Below the pieces are notes generated by a model that was not told the DNA's origin, did not search any database, and was given only the letters and a program-made list of their open reading frames with translations. From a bacterium (lineage in GTDB: Bacteria > Myxococcota_A > Polyangia > Nannocystales > Nannocystaceae): a DNA stretch of 64,000 bases. How positions within the stretch are numbered: position 1 is the stretch's first letter; every line of letters starts with the position of its first letter. This document shows, piece by piece, positions 17,531-23,779 of the stretch. The stretch lies in NCBI GenBank assembly GCA_024742475.1, contig JANSYI010000023.1, positions 94,272 to 158,271 on the forward strand. Reading direction: 5' to 3'. A program made the translations under genes and the position numbers.

Positions 17531-18336
17531 TGCGCCGACCACGGTGCGCGTGCGTGGCGATGCTCGGCGCCCTGTCGGGGTGTCCGACGCAGCGGCCCGC
17601 CCCGCAGGCACCCGAGCCCGACCCGCAGCCTCCAGCGACCGCCGTGCTCGCCTGCCCTGCGGACGCCCCCTTCACGACGCTGGGCTGGACGCCGCCGTCG
17701 GCAGAGTCGGTGGCGGTGGTCGATCTACGCGCCGACGCGCTGGACGAGACCCTGCGCCGACTCTCCGAGGGCGCGAAGAGCCCGGATCGCCAGCTCCCGA
17801 TCCGCCTGGCGTTCTCCTTGGGCCAGTGGACGTGGCAGGTCCCGCTGCTGCGCACCACGCTCGCCTCGGCGGGCTTCGATCCAGCCCAGCTCGTGCACGT
17901 CTCGCTGCCCGATGGCGCCTCGGCCTGGGCATGGCCCCAAAGCTGCGACCTCCCCACGCTGGCCGACAACCTCGCCACCGCCTGGGGCATGCGCGTGCGC
18001 TCGACGCCCTACGGGGCGGTCGGGCTCGTCCCCAGCGACGCGTCCGGAGACGAGGTCGCCTTTGCTTACGACTTCATCGCCTACGGCGCTTCGGCCTACC
18101 TCCTCGTCCCCGCCGGCCGGGCGCAGGCGGTCGCGTCACGGCTTGCCGAGCGCGGCTCCGACCTCGGCGCGCCCAGCCTCGGGCAGATCGCCTCCGAGCT
18201 CGACGAGGCCCCGGTTCGTCTCGTCGTCCGCACCGGCGCCCTGCTCACGCCCGGAGCCACGGCCGACGCTCCCGACCGCGTGAGCCGACACCGCGTGGAC
18301 GCCCAGGGTTGGCAAACCGTGCCCGCAGGCTCCTGA
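17530..18336 (+). CDS. Lipoprotein, coupled partner of preceding gene
   Basis: A 268-residue lipoprotein with lipobox ALSGC (Cys18) and a Pro-rich linker (about 20-38). The soluble domain begins LACPADAPFTTLGW and contains VAVVDLRADALDE and FAYDFIAYGASAYLLVPAG. The start ATG shares a base with the TGA of the previous gene (TGATG), which indicates translational coupling. The order of elements (value, strand, Arg-rich helix) resembles its upstream neighbour, so the two could be distant paralogs, although pairwise identity looks low by eye. No enzyme motif is seen. It probably lies in the periplasm or outer membrane. Confidence 0.78.
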   Translation: MRRPRCACVAMLGALSGCPTQRPAPQAPEPDPQPPATAVLACPADAPFTTLGWTPPSAESVAVVDLRADALDETLRRLSEGAKSPDRQLPIRLAFSLGQWTWQVPLLRTTLASAGFDPAQLVHVSLPDGASAWAWPQSCDLPTLADNLATAWGMRVRSTPYGAVGLVPSDASGDEVAFAYDFIAYGASAYLLVPAGRAQAVASRLAERGSDLGAPSLGQIASELDEAPVRLVVRTGALLTPGATADAPDRVSRHRVDAQGWQTVPAGS

Positions 18337-18342
18337 TACGCT
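18337..18342 (+). promoter_or_regulatory. -10-like hexamer TACGCT before cupin-like gene
   Basis: TACGCT ends 6 bases before ATG 18349 and overlaps the 12-base gap after the previous stop. The 8-mer TACGCTCC recurs at 59903, 8 bases before another start. Leaderless initiation is the simplest reading. Confidence 0.4.
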
Positions 18343-18348
18343 CCGCGC

Positions 18349-18861
18349 ATGTCCGCGCAGCGCGTGATGGACCTCCTCCCGCCGTTCCTGACCAAGGTTG
18401 CCGAGCTCGATCCCGCCTCGGCCCGCGACGACGCAGCGCAGGCCGCCCTGCTCGCGGCGCTCGAGGAGGCCTTCCCCCCCGACGGGGCGTCGGTGCGCGC
18501 GCTGGGTGAGGCGCTCGCCGCTGGGGTCGCCGACGGCTCGATCTGCAACCGCGGGGACGACGACGCCCGCTTCAGCCGGCTCGCAAAGGCGGGTCCGCAG
18601 ACCCATGGCCTGTCGGTCGACGTGGTCTCGCTGGTGGGCGGGGCCCTCGAGCACACGCATCCGAAGGGAGAGGTCACCCTAGGATTTCCCGCCAGCGAGG
18701 CCGACGGCGCCGCGCGCTTCGACGGGCATCCCCCCGGGTGGGTCTTCATGCCTCCTGGGTCGAAGCACGTCCCCACGGTCGAGGGGGGGCGGATGTTCCT
18801 GATCTACTTCCTGCCGGACGGAGCCGTGACGTGGCACCCCGAATCGGCCAGTTCCGCGTGA
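18349..18861 (+). CDS. Cupin-like protein (DUF4863/PnbB-like)
   Basis: 170 residues without a signal peptide. The N-terminal half is helical. The C-terminal half is a small beta-barrel with conserved His/Glu in HTHPKGEVTLGFP and PPGSKHVPTV, the spacing expected of a cupin metal site (H-x-H...E...H). The overall look matches DUF4863, a family that includes 4-hydroxylaminobenzoate lyase (PnbB); the match is from memory and tentative. If it holds, the protein may act on an aromatic hydroxylamine or a related small acid. It has its own -10-like element and follows the lipoprotein pair. Confidence 0.72.
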   Translation: MSAQRVMDLLPPFLTKVAELDPASARDDAAQAALLAALEEAFPPDGASVRALGEALAAGVADGSICNRGDDDARFSRLAKAGPQTHGLSVDVVSLVGGALEHTHPKGEVTLGFPASEADGAARFDGHPPGWVFMPPGSKHVPTVEGGRMFLIYFLPDGAVTWHPESASSA

Positions 18862-18932
18862 AAACGGGCGCGCACACCTCGATCGCAGGGCTTGCGCGTG
18901 GCCGACGGGCGTGGGAGAAGTTCAGCGAAATC

Positions 18933-19652
18933 ATGCCCGTGATGCGCATCGGATCCTTCACAAGCATCGTCCTCAGCCTCGGCCTCCTCGCGCCGCTTGC
19001 CGGCTGCGACAAGAACAAGCCCGACGGCGCTGCCCAGCCCCCCACCGGCGCAGACGCCGTAGCCGCGACGACTGACGGCGGCAGCGATGGAAGCGCCGAC
19101 ACCGGCGACACCGGCGATGCCGGCGACGGTGGCGATGGCGGCACCACGGAGCCCGCTGCGCCCAAGTGCGATGCGAAGGTCGCCGACACCCCCACGGCGC
19201 TCTTTGGCGACAAGGTCCTCATTCGCCCTCCGCTGAACGTGGAGTTGGTCGAAGAGAACCCCACGATGGCCCAAACCTACGCTTCGGGCGGCTTCGTGAG
19301 CGCTTGCGAGGCCACCGTCGACAAGATGTACCTGCTCGTCTTTCCCAACGACAAGAAGAAGGACGCGTCGGTCTACATGACCGAGACCATCGACGGGGCG
19401 CTCGTCGCGGCCGGCTACAAGGACGGCACGCGGGGCAAGAACTTCGTCGAGTCCGCCACGCAGGTCGATACCTCCGTCGAGTACCCCGCCGGCGACGGGG
19501 CCCCGCCCGCCAAGGTCTACGTCTCGGTCAAGAAGCTCTACGACAACACCCTCGTCACGGTGTTCGTCACCCGCCCGGCCGAGTTCGACGTGCTCGCGCC
19601 GACCTTCCAAGAGTCGGCGGCCAGCCTCATCGTGCTCCCGCCCGACGCCTGA
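18933..19652 (+). CDS. Lipoprotein with Asp/Gly-rich linker
   Basis: A 239-residue lipoprotein with signal and lipobox LAPLAGC (Cys at about 24), a linker of Asp, Gly and Thr (about 45-75), then a compact domain with FGDKVLIRPPLNVELV, GFVSACEATVDKMYLLVFP, ETIDGALVAAG and VTVFVTRPAEFD. Two cysteines (about 80 and 120) could form a disulfide. I chose ATG 18933 because GGGAGA lies about 14 bases upstream; ATG 18942 is the alternative. No family is recognised. A strong hairpin terminator with five T residues follows the stop, so this gene ends its transcript. Confidence 0.82.
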   Translation: MPVMRIGSFTSIVLSLGLLAPLAGCDKNKPDGAAQPPTGADAVAATTDGGSDGSADTGDTGDAGDGGDGGTTEPAAPKCDAKVADTPTALFGDKVLIRPPLNVELVEENPTMAQTYASGGFVSACEATVDKMYLLVFPNDKKKDASVYMTETIDGALVAAGYKDGTRGKNFVESATQVDTSVEYPAGDGAPPAKVYVSVKKLYDNTLVTVFVTRPAEFDVLAPTFQESAASLIVLPPDA

Positions 19653-19684
19653 CGAGCACGTCGGGGTCCGCACCCCCTCTCGAG

Positions 19685-19717
19685 GGAGATCTTTGCTTCG
19701 GCAGAGATCTCCTTTTT
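19685..19717 (+). terminator. Rho-independent terminator with TTCG loop
   Basis: GGAGATCT pairs with AGATCTCC. An inner TGC/GCA stem is capped by a TTCG tetraloop, and TTTTT follows. It lies 33 bases after the lipoprotein stop and upstream of the tRNA cluster. Confidence 0.85.
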
Positions 19718-19760
19718 CGTGGGCGCGGCGAGAAGCCCCGCTGAGTGCGCGCGGGAGATC

Positions 19761-19789
19761 TTGCCGAGAATCGCCGTTTCGGCTACACA
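19761..19789 (+). promoter_or_regulatory. Promoter for first tRNA
   Basis: TTGCCG (19761-19766), a 17-base spacer, then TACACA (19784-19789). Initiation near 19796 would give a short 5' leader before the tRNA at 19831. The spacing is ideal for the housekeeping sigma factor. Confidence 0.5.
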
Positions 19790-19830
19790 CCGAGTCCGCA
19801 TCGAGGGCCCTCCGGGACCCGCGCTTGCCT

Positions 19831-19905
19831 GACCCCATCGTCTAGCGGCCAAGGACGCCGGCTTCATTCGAGTCGGAAACAGAGGTTCGAGTCCTCTTGG
19901 GGTCG
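19831..19905 (+). tRNA. Glu-like tRNA with aberrant 9-base anticodon loop
   Basis: The acceptor stem (GACCCCA with TGGGGTC), D arm (GTC/GAC) and T arm (AGAGG-TTCGAGT-CCTCT) are all intact and resemble bacterial tRNA-Glu. The anticodon arm is 2 bases too long. The stem CCGGC/GTCGG (one G-U) closes a 9-base loop, TTCATTCGA; pairing its outer T-A leaves a 7-base loop without U33. The anticodon cannot be assigned: TTC occurs twice but never in the normal position. The discriminator is G and the following bases are CCC, so CCA is not encoded. A promoter with 17-base spacing lies upstream. It could be a decaying pseudo-tRNA or a tRNA with a non-decoding role. Confidence 0.7.
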
Positions 19906-19942
19906 CCCAGTTCGCTTTTTCCCGCCGCACTCAATTTTCTGC

Positions 19943-19971
19943 TTGCATCGCCGACGCCCGGCGCGTAAAAG
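19943..19971 (+). promoter_or_regulatory. Promoter for tRNA-Glu
   Basis: TTGCAT (19943-19948), a 17-base spacer, then TAAAAG (19966-19971), in a local AT-rich patch. It is about 40 bases upstream of the tRNA-Glu 5' end. Confidence 0.6.
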
Positions 19972-20011
19972 CTCCCCCACTTCAACGGCTGCCCCTCCGG
20001 CGGCAGCCTCT

Positions 20012-20086
20012 GGCCCCATCGTTCAGCGGTTAGGACGCGAGGTTTTCATCCTCGAAACCAGGGTTCGATTCCCTGTGGGGTCACCA
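20012..20086 (+). tRNA. tRNA-Glu (UUC), CCA encoded
   Basis: Complete cloverleaf. Acceptor GGCCCCA pairs with TGGGGTC, the anticodon stem CGAGG/CCTCG carries loop TTTTCAT (anticodon TTC), and the T arm is CAGGG-TTCGATT-CCCTG. The discriminator A at 20083 is followed by encoded CCA (20084-20086). It reads GAA and GAG and is the substrate of HemA and a usual substrate of the MnmC pathway, both encoded in this window. Confidence 0.95.
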
Positions 20087-20109
20087 CTTTCATCATCATC
20101 ACTTGATGA

Positions 20110-20182
20110 GGGCTCGTAGCTCAGCTGGCAGAGCAGCTGACTTTTAATCAGCGGGTCGTAGGTTCGAACCCTACCGGGCTCA
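20110..20182 (+). tRNA. tRNA-Lys (UUU)
   Basis: Acceptor GGGCTCG pairs with CGGGCTC (two G-U). The D arm is GCTC/GAGC, the anticodon loop contains CTTTTAA (anticodon TTT), and the T arm is GTAGG-TTCGAAC-CCTAC. The discriminator is A at 20182; CCA is not encoded. It lies 24 bases after tRNA-Glu and is probably co-transcribed with it. Confidence 0.95.
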
Positions 20183-20184
20183 CT

Positions 20185-20226
20185 CGAGGGTCTCGACGCT
20201 ACGGCGCCGGGGCCCTCGTTTTTTTT
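20185..20226 (+). terminator. Terminator of the tRNA cluster
   Basis: CGAGGG (20185-20190) pairs with CCCTCG (20213-20218) and is followed by eight T residues. It starts 3 bases after tRNA-Lys, so it probably ends the tRNA transcript. Confidence 0.75.
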
Positions 20227-20230
20227 GAGG

Positions 20231-20236
20231 TACTCT
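20231..20236 (+). promoter_or_regulatory. -10-like TACTCT before sigma-factor gene
   Basis: TACTCT ends 10 bases before the GTG at 20247 and directly follows the T run of the tRNA terminator. The same GTACTCT string occurs 7 bases before the start at 59215. Confidence 0.35.
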
Positions 20237-20246
20237 CGATGCCGTC

Positions 20247-20882
20247 GTGACGACCGGTGCCCCACCGCAGGAGAGGTCCTCCACCGACAACCTGCTCGAG
20301 GCCGAGATTCGGCAGCGGTGGGACGCCGGCGACATGCAGGACGCCGCCACCGTGGCGCTTCGCCGCTACGGGCCCGAGCTGCTCGGCTACCTGCACGCGA
20401 TGGCGAACGCGACCCCGCGCGCCGACCCCGACGAGCTCTTCTCCCGCCTTTGTGAGCAGCTGTGGAAGCACCTGCCGACGTTCCGGTGGGAGAGCACCGT
20501 CCGCACCTGGGCGTACGTCGTCGCGCGCAACCTGCTACGCGCCGAGGCCCGGGCCGCGGCTGGGCCCCGCGGGCGGGTCGAGGGCCTGCGCGATACCCAC
20601 GCCGCGCGCATCGCAGCCCACGTCCGCAGCACGACCGCCGTGCACTTGCGCACCGAATCCAAGGACGCCCTGCAGCGCATCCGCGACGGGCTGGACCCCG
20701 ACGACCGAACGCTCCTCATCCTTCGCGTCGACCGGGGGATGGCGTGGCGCGAGATCGCCGCTGTGATGCACGGTGAGGCCGACACCGAGCTCGACCCGGC
20801 CAAGGCGGCGGCCTCGCTCCGCAAGCGCTTCGAACGCCTCAAGGCGAAGCTGAAGCGCGAGATGGCGGCGATGAGGTCATGA
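20247..20882 (+). CDS. Sigma-70 family (ECF-like) RNA polymerase sigma factor
   Basis: A 211-residue protein with a GTG start. The sigma-2-like region (about 28-95) has the helical pattern ending in FRWESTVRTWAYVVARNLLR, typical of ECF region 2.3/2.4. The sigma-4 region (about 140-205) has an HTH in LLILRVDRGMAWREIAAVMHG followed by AASLRKRFERLKAKLKR. An extended linker between the regions is seen in myxobacterial sigma-70-like groups. It would redirect RNA polymerase to a specific promoter set. No anti-sigma gene is adjacent. It lies 69 bases upstream of, and codirectional with, the TPR/CRTAC1/cytochrome operon, which it may control; that link is inference. Confidence 0.87.
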   Translation: MTTGAPPQERSSTDNLLEAEIRQRWDAGDMQDAATVALRRYGPELLGYLHAMANATPRADPDELFSRLCEQLWKHLPTFRWESTVRTWAYVVARNLLRAEARAAAGPRGRVEGLRDTHAARIAAHVRSTTAVHLRTESKDALQRIRDGLDPDDRTLLILRVDRGMAWREIAAVMHGEADTELDPAKAAASLRKRFERLKAKLKREMAAMRS

Positions 20883-20937
20883 GAGCGCGCGCCTGCGCGC
20901 ACACCGAGGGGGCTGTGGGTGTTCTGCGCAGGCGGTG

Positions 20938-20943
20938 TAGGGT
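20938..20943 (+). promoter_or_regulatory. -10-like TAGGGT before TPR lipoprotein gene
   Basis: TAGGGT ends 8 bases before ATG 20952. It could give the three-gene TPR/CRTAC1/cytochrome operon its own leaderless promoter downstream of the sigma-factor gene. Confidence 0.35.
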
Positions 20944-20951
20944 CGCGGTGC

Positions 20952-21992
20952 ATGCGTCGATTCCTCGCCGTGGCCGCGGTCGTTGCGGCGTGTGACTCGT
21001 CGGCCACGACCGACGCGGCGAGCGGTGCTCCAGCGCCCCAGGTCACGCCGCAGACGGCCCCCACCGCGCGCACGGAGGTCGGGGCCCCGCCGACCACTCC
21101 CCTGGACGCCGAAGCGCGGGCGCGGCTGCGCTCGGCGACCCAAACCCTGCAGACGTCGGGGTGCGAGGGGACCGCGTTCGACGACATTCGAGCGCTACAG
21201 CGGACGCACGGCGATCCTCCGCCGCTGATCGAGGCCCAGCGCCTGGCCTACCGGGTCTGCGAGGATCCACTCGCCGACGCGGCCCTCCTCGCCCGAACCC
21301 TCCCCCCGGGCGCGACGACGCAAGCCAAGCTTCGCGTCGGCGCAGCGTGGCTTCGTGCGGCGCGCTACGAGGAGGCCGTCGCGGTCCTCGAGCCGCTGGT
21401 CGAGTCCGAGGGCACCTCCTCGAAGGCGGCCTGGCTCACCGGGTTCGGGCTCTTCCACGCCGGCGCGTCCTCGCGGGCGCGTCCCCTGCTCGAAGCAGCG
21501 CGAGGCCACGCGCCGGCGGGACGGGCGGACGCGTGGCTGCTGATCGGTCTGTGCAAGCTGCACGAGGGGGATCTGCGCGGCGCGACCGCGGAGCTCGAAG
21601 CGGGCGTCGAGCAGGTCACCGACGACCCTTCGCTTTGGTCGGCGCTGTCGAGGGCCTACGCCGCCTCGGGCCGGGTCGAGGACGCGGCTCGCGCCAAGGC
21701 CCGCGCGCTCGAGGCCAACGACGCCCGCGCGCTCGCCGAGCGCACGACCATGCGGCTCGCCGCCAACGCCACGGCGTTCAAGCGCGCGGCGAGAGCCCAA
21801 GACGTCGCCGAAGTCGAGCGCATCTTCGAGCGGATGTGGGACGACGCTCCGCGCAAGCTCCGGGTTCAGCTCCTGCAGGCGCGTGCGCGCGTCTACGCAA
21901 ACGCTGCGCTCGACGACCGGGCCGACGCGGACAGAGCCCGGGCCGAAGCGCTCTCTGCAACGATGAACACCGACCCACGACCGACGCCATGA
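20952..21992 (+). CDS. TPR-repeat lipoprotein
   Basis: A 346-residue protein with signal peptide and lipobox VVAAC (Cys14), an Ala/Thr/Pro linker, then helical repeats of about 34 residues with TPR spacing (AAWLTGFGLFHAGASSRARP, AWLLIGLCKLHEGDLRGA, LWSALSRAYAASGRVEDAA). Two cysteines lie outside the repeats (CEGTAFDD, RVCEDP). TPR lipoproteins usually scaffold envelope complexes. The stop overlaps the CRTAC1-type gene start by ATGA, so they are co-translated. The start at 20952, not 20919, places the signal peptide correctly. I infer that it assembles with the two following products. Confidence 0.86.
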   Translation: MRRFLAVAAVVAACDSSATTDAASGAPAPQVTPQTAPTARTEVGAPPTTPLDAEARARLRSATQTLQTSGCEGTAFDDIRALQRTHGDPPPLIEAQRLAYRVCEDPLADAALLARTLPPGATTQAKLRVGAAWLRAARYEEAVAVLEPLVESEGTSSKAAWLTGFGLFHAGASSRARPLLEAARGHAPAGRADAWLLIGLCKLHEGDLRGATAELEAGVEQVTDDPSLWSALSRAYAASGRVEDAARAKARALEANDARALAERTTMRLAANATAFKRAARAQDVAEVERIFERMWDDAPRKLRVQLLQARARVYANAALDDRADADRARAEALSATMNTDPRPTP

Positions 21993-23779
21993 CGCCACGA
22001 GTTCTGCCCCTCGCCATAACCCTCGGGCTGCTTTGCGCGTGCGAGGCAGAGACGTCCCCCGCCCCCGCCGCGCCACCGGCTCCGAGCCTGTTCGACCAGG
22101 ACGACCCGAGCCCGTCTCCGCCGACCTCGAGCACGCCTTCGCGACCGGACGCCTCCCTTCGGTTCGACGATGTGACGCAGGCGTGGGGCGTCTCCCTGCG
22201 CCACCACGGCGGTCGCCACGAGGAGCGTTGGCTCCCCGAGATCATGAGCGGCGGCGTCGCCCTGCTCGACGTCGATCGCAACGGCGCGCTCGACATCCTG
22301 CTCGTCGACTCCGGGAGCGTCGTGGACGACGCCCCACCCGACTCGGGGCCGCGGCTGTTGCTCGGCGACGGCAAGGGAGGCTTTCGCGACGCCACGAAGA
22401 GCTGGGGACTGACACACAAGGGCTATGCGATGGGGGTCGCGACCGGCGACGTCGACAACGACGGCTGGGTCGACGTGTACATCACCTCGTTCGATGCCAC
22501 CGACACACTATGGCGCAACGATGGAGGCAAGGGCTTCGTGGACGCCACCGAGCAGTGGGGCATCGAACCGCAGGGCTGGAGCACCAGCGCGGCCTTCCTC
22601 GACGCCGACAACGACGGCGACCTCGACCTCTACATCGCGCGATACGTCGACTACACGCTGCAAGACGCGATCAAGTGCTGGTTTCGAAACATCCACATCT
22701 ATTGCACCCCCGCGATGTACGAGGCGCAGCCCGACCGACTCCTGCGCAACGAGGGCGGCCGCTTCATCGACGTGTCGAGCGCAGCGGGCGTGGACACGAT
22801 CGCGGCGAAGGGTCTCGCCGTCGCGACCGGAGATCTGGACGAGGACGGCGACACCGACCTCTACGTCGGCGCTGACATCTCCCAGAACATGCTGCTCGCC
22901 AACGATGGCGACGGCACGTTCACGGAGAAAGGGGTGACCTCGGGCGTGGCCTACTCCGAGCTCGGACGCGAGGAGGCGACCATGGGCGTGGCGATCAGCC
23001 AGACCGACGCGGAGGCCGAGGGCAAGATCGGGTGGGACATCGCCGTGACGAACTTTCAGAGCGAGCCGACGAGCCTTTACGCGCTGCGCGAGCGCGGAAC
23101 GTACCGCGAGCGCTCGGACGCGGCGGGCATCGGCGCGAGCTCCCGCGCCCGCCTGTCGTTCGGCATCGACTGGTTCGACGCCGACAACGACGGCGACGAA
23201 GACCTGCTCGTCGCCAACGGACACATCAACGACAACATCGAGACGTTCCGCGACACCGTCACCTTCGCGCAGCCGAACTCGTTGTACCGGCGCGTGGACG
23301 AGGGCACGTTCGAGGACGTCTCCGCCGAAGCCGGCCCCGCGCTGCAGAAGGTGGGCGTCAGCAGGGGGCTCGCCGTGGGCGACATCGACGGTGATGGCGG
23401 CGTGGACTACGTCGTGGTCGACAACGACGACGCGGTCCAGGTCGCTCGCAACACCTCCTCGGACCGCGGCCACTGGGTGAACCTGTGGCTCGAGGGCACG
23501 AGCGCGAACCGCTCGGCGATCGGTGCGGTGGTCACCGTCACGCACGGCGGTACGACGCAGTACCGCGAGGTCCGCGGGGCGACGTCGTATCTGTCGGTCA
23601 GTGACCGGCGCCTGCACGTGGGGCTCGGCGCCGACACGTCGGTCGACGCCGTCCAGATCCGCTGGCCCGACGGCACCACCGAGGCTGTCTCCCTGCCGTC
23701 GGTCGACACCCACTACCACCTCGTGCAGGGCCGCGATCCGGCAGCCTACGTGCCGGGTGAAGCGGTGCGCGCCCCGTGA
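21989..23779 (+). CDS. CRTAC1/UnbV-type FG-GAP lipoprotein
   Basis: A 596-residue lipoprotein with lipobox LLCAC (Cys18). Its FG-GAP/VCBS repeats form a beta-propeller with calcium-loop motifs DVDNDGWVD, DADNDGDLD, DLDEDGDTD, DADNDGDED and DIDGDGGVD. The C-terminal ASPIC/UnbV domain (about 500-580) includes NRSAIGAVVTV and VRGATSYLSVSDRRLHVGLG. Proteins of this type are secreted calcium-binding adhesion or assembly factors; no enzymatic role is established. Two cysteines near residue 230 (KCWFRNIHIYC) are probably disulfide-bonded. It overlaps both neighbours by 4 bases (ATGA, GTGA). The context with a multiheme cytochrome recurs, as far as I recall, in Planctomycetota and Acidobacteriota, but its function is unreported to my knowledge. 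Confidence 0.92.
   Translation: MTPRVLPLAITLGLLCACEAETSPAPAAPPAPSLFDQDDPSPSPPTSSTPSRPDASLRFDDVTQAWGVSLRHHGGRHEERWLPEIMSGGVALLDVDRNGALDILLVDSGSVVDDAPPDSGPRLLLGDGKGGFRDATKSWGLTHKGYAMGVATGDVDNDGWVDVYITSFDATDTLWRNDGGKGFVDATEQWGIEPQGWSTSAAFLDADNDGDLDLYIARYVDYTLQDAIKCWFRNIHIYCTPAMYEAQPDRLLRNEGGRFIDVSSAAGVDTIAAKGLAVATGDLDEDGDTDLYVGADISQNMLLANDGDGTFTEKGVTSGVAYSELGREEATMGVAISQTDAEAEGKIGWDIAVTNFQSEPTSLYALRERGTYRERSDAAGIGASSRARLSFGIDWFDADNDGDEDLLVANGHINDNIETFRDTVTFAQPNSLYRRVDEGTFEDVSAEAGPALQKVGVSRGLAVGDIDGDGGVDYVVVDNDDAVQVARNTSSDRGHWVNLWLEGTSANRSAIGAVVTVTHGGTTQYREVRGATSYLSVSDRRLHVGLGADTSVDAVQIRWPDGTTEAVSLPSVDTHYHLVQGRDPAAYVPGEAVRAP

Noticed and set aside
19538..19930. Minus-strand frame across the first tRNA with TPRGLEPLFPTRMK
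   Set aside because: Also a known tRNA-antisense artefact; it overlaps a lipoprotein gene and a terminator.
20023..20265. Minus-strand reading frame across tRNA-Glu and tRNA-Lys, giving a GRVRTYDPLIKSQLL-type peptide
   Set aside because: This is the familiar false protein read antisense through a tRNA; the frame is an artefact of the tRNA sequences.
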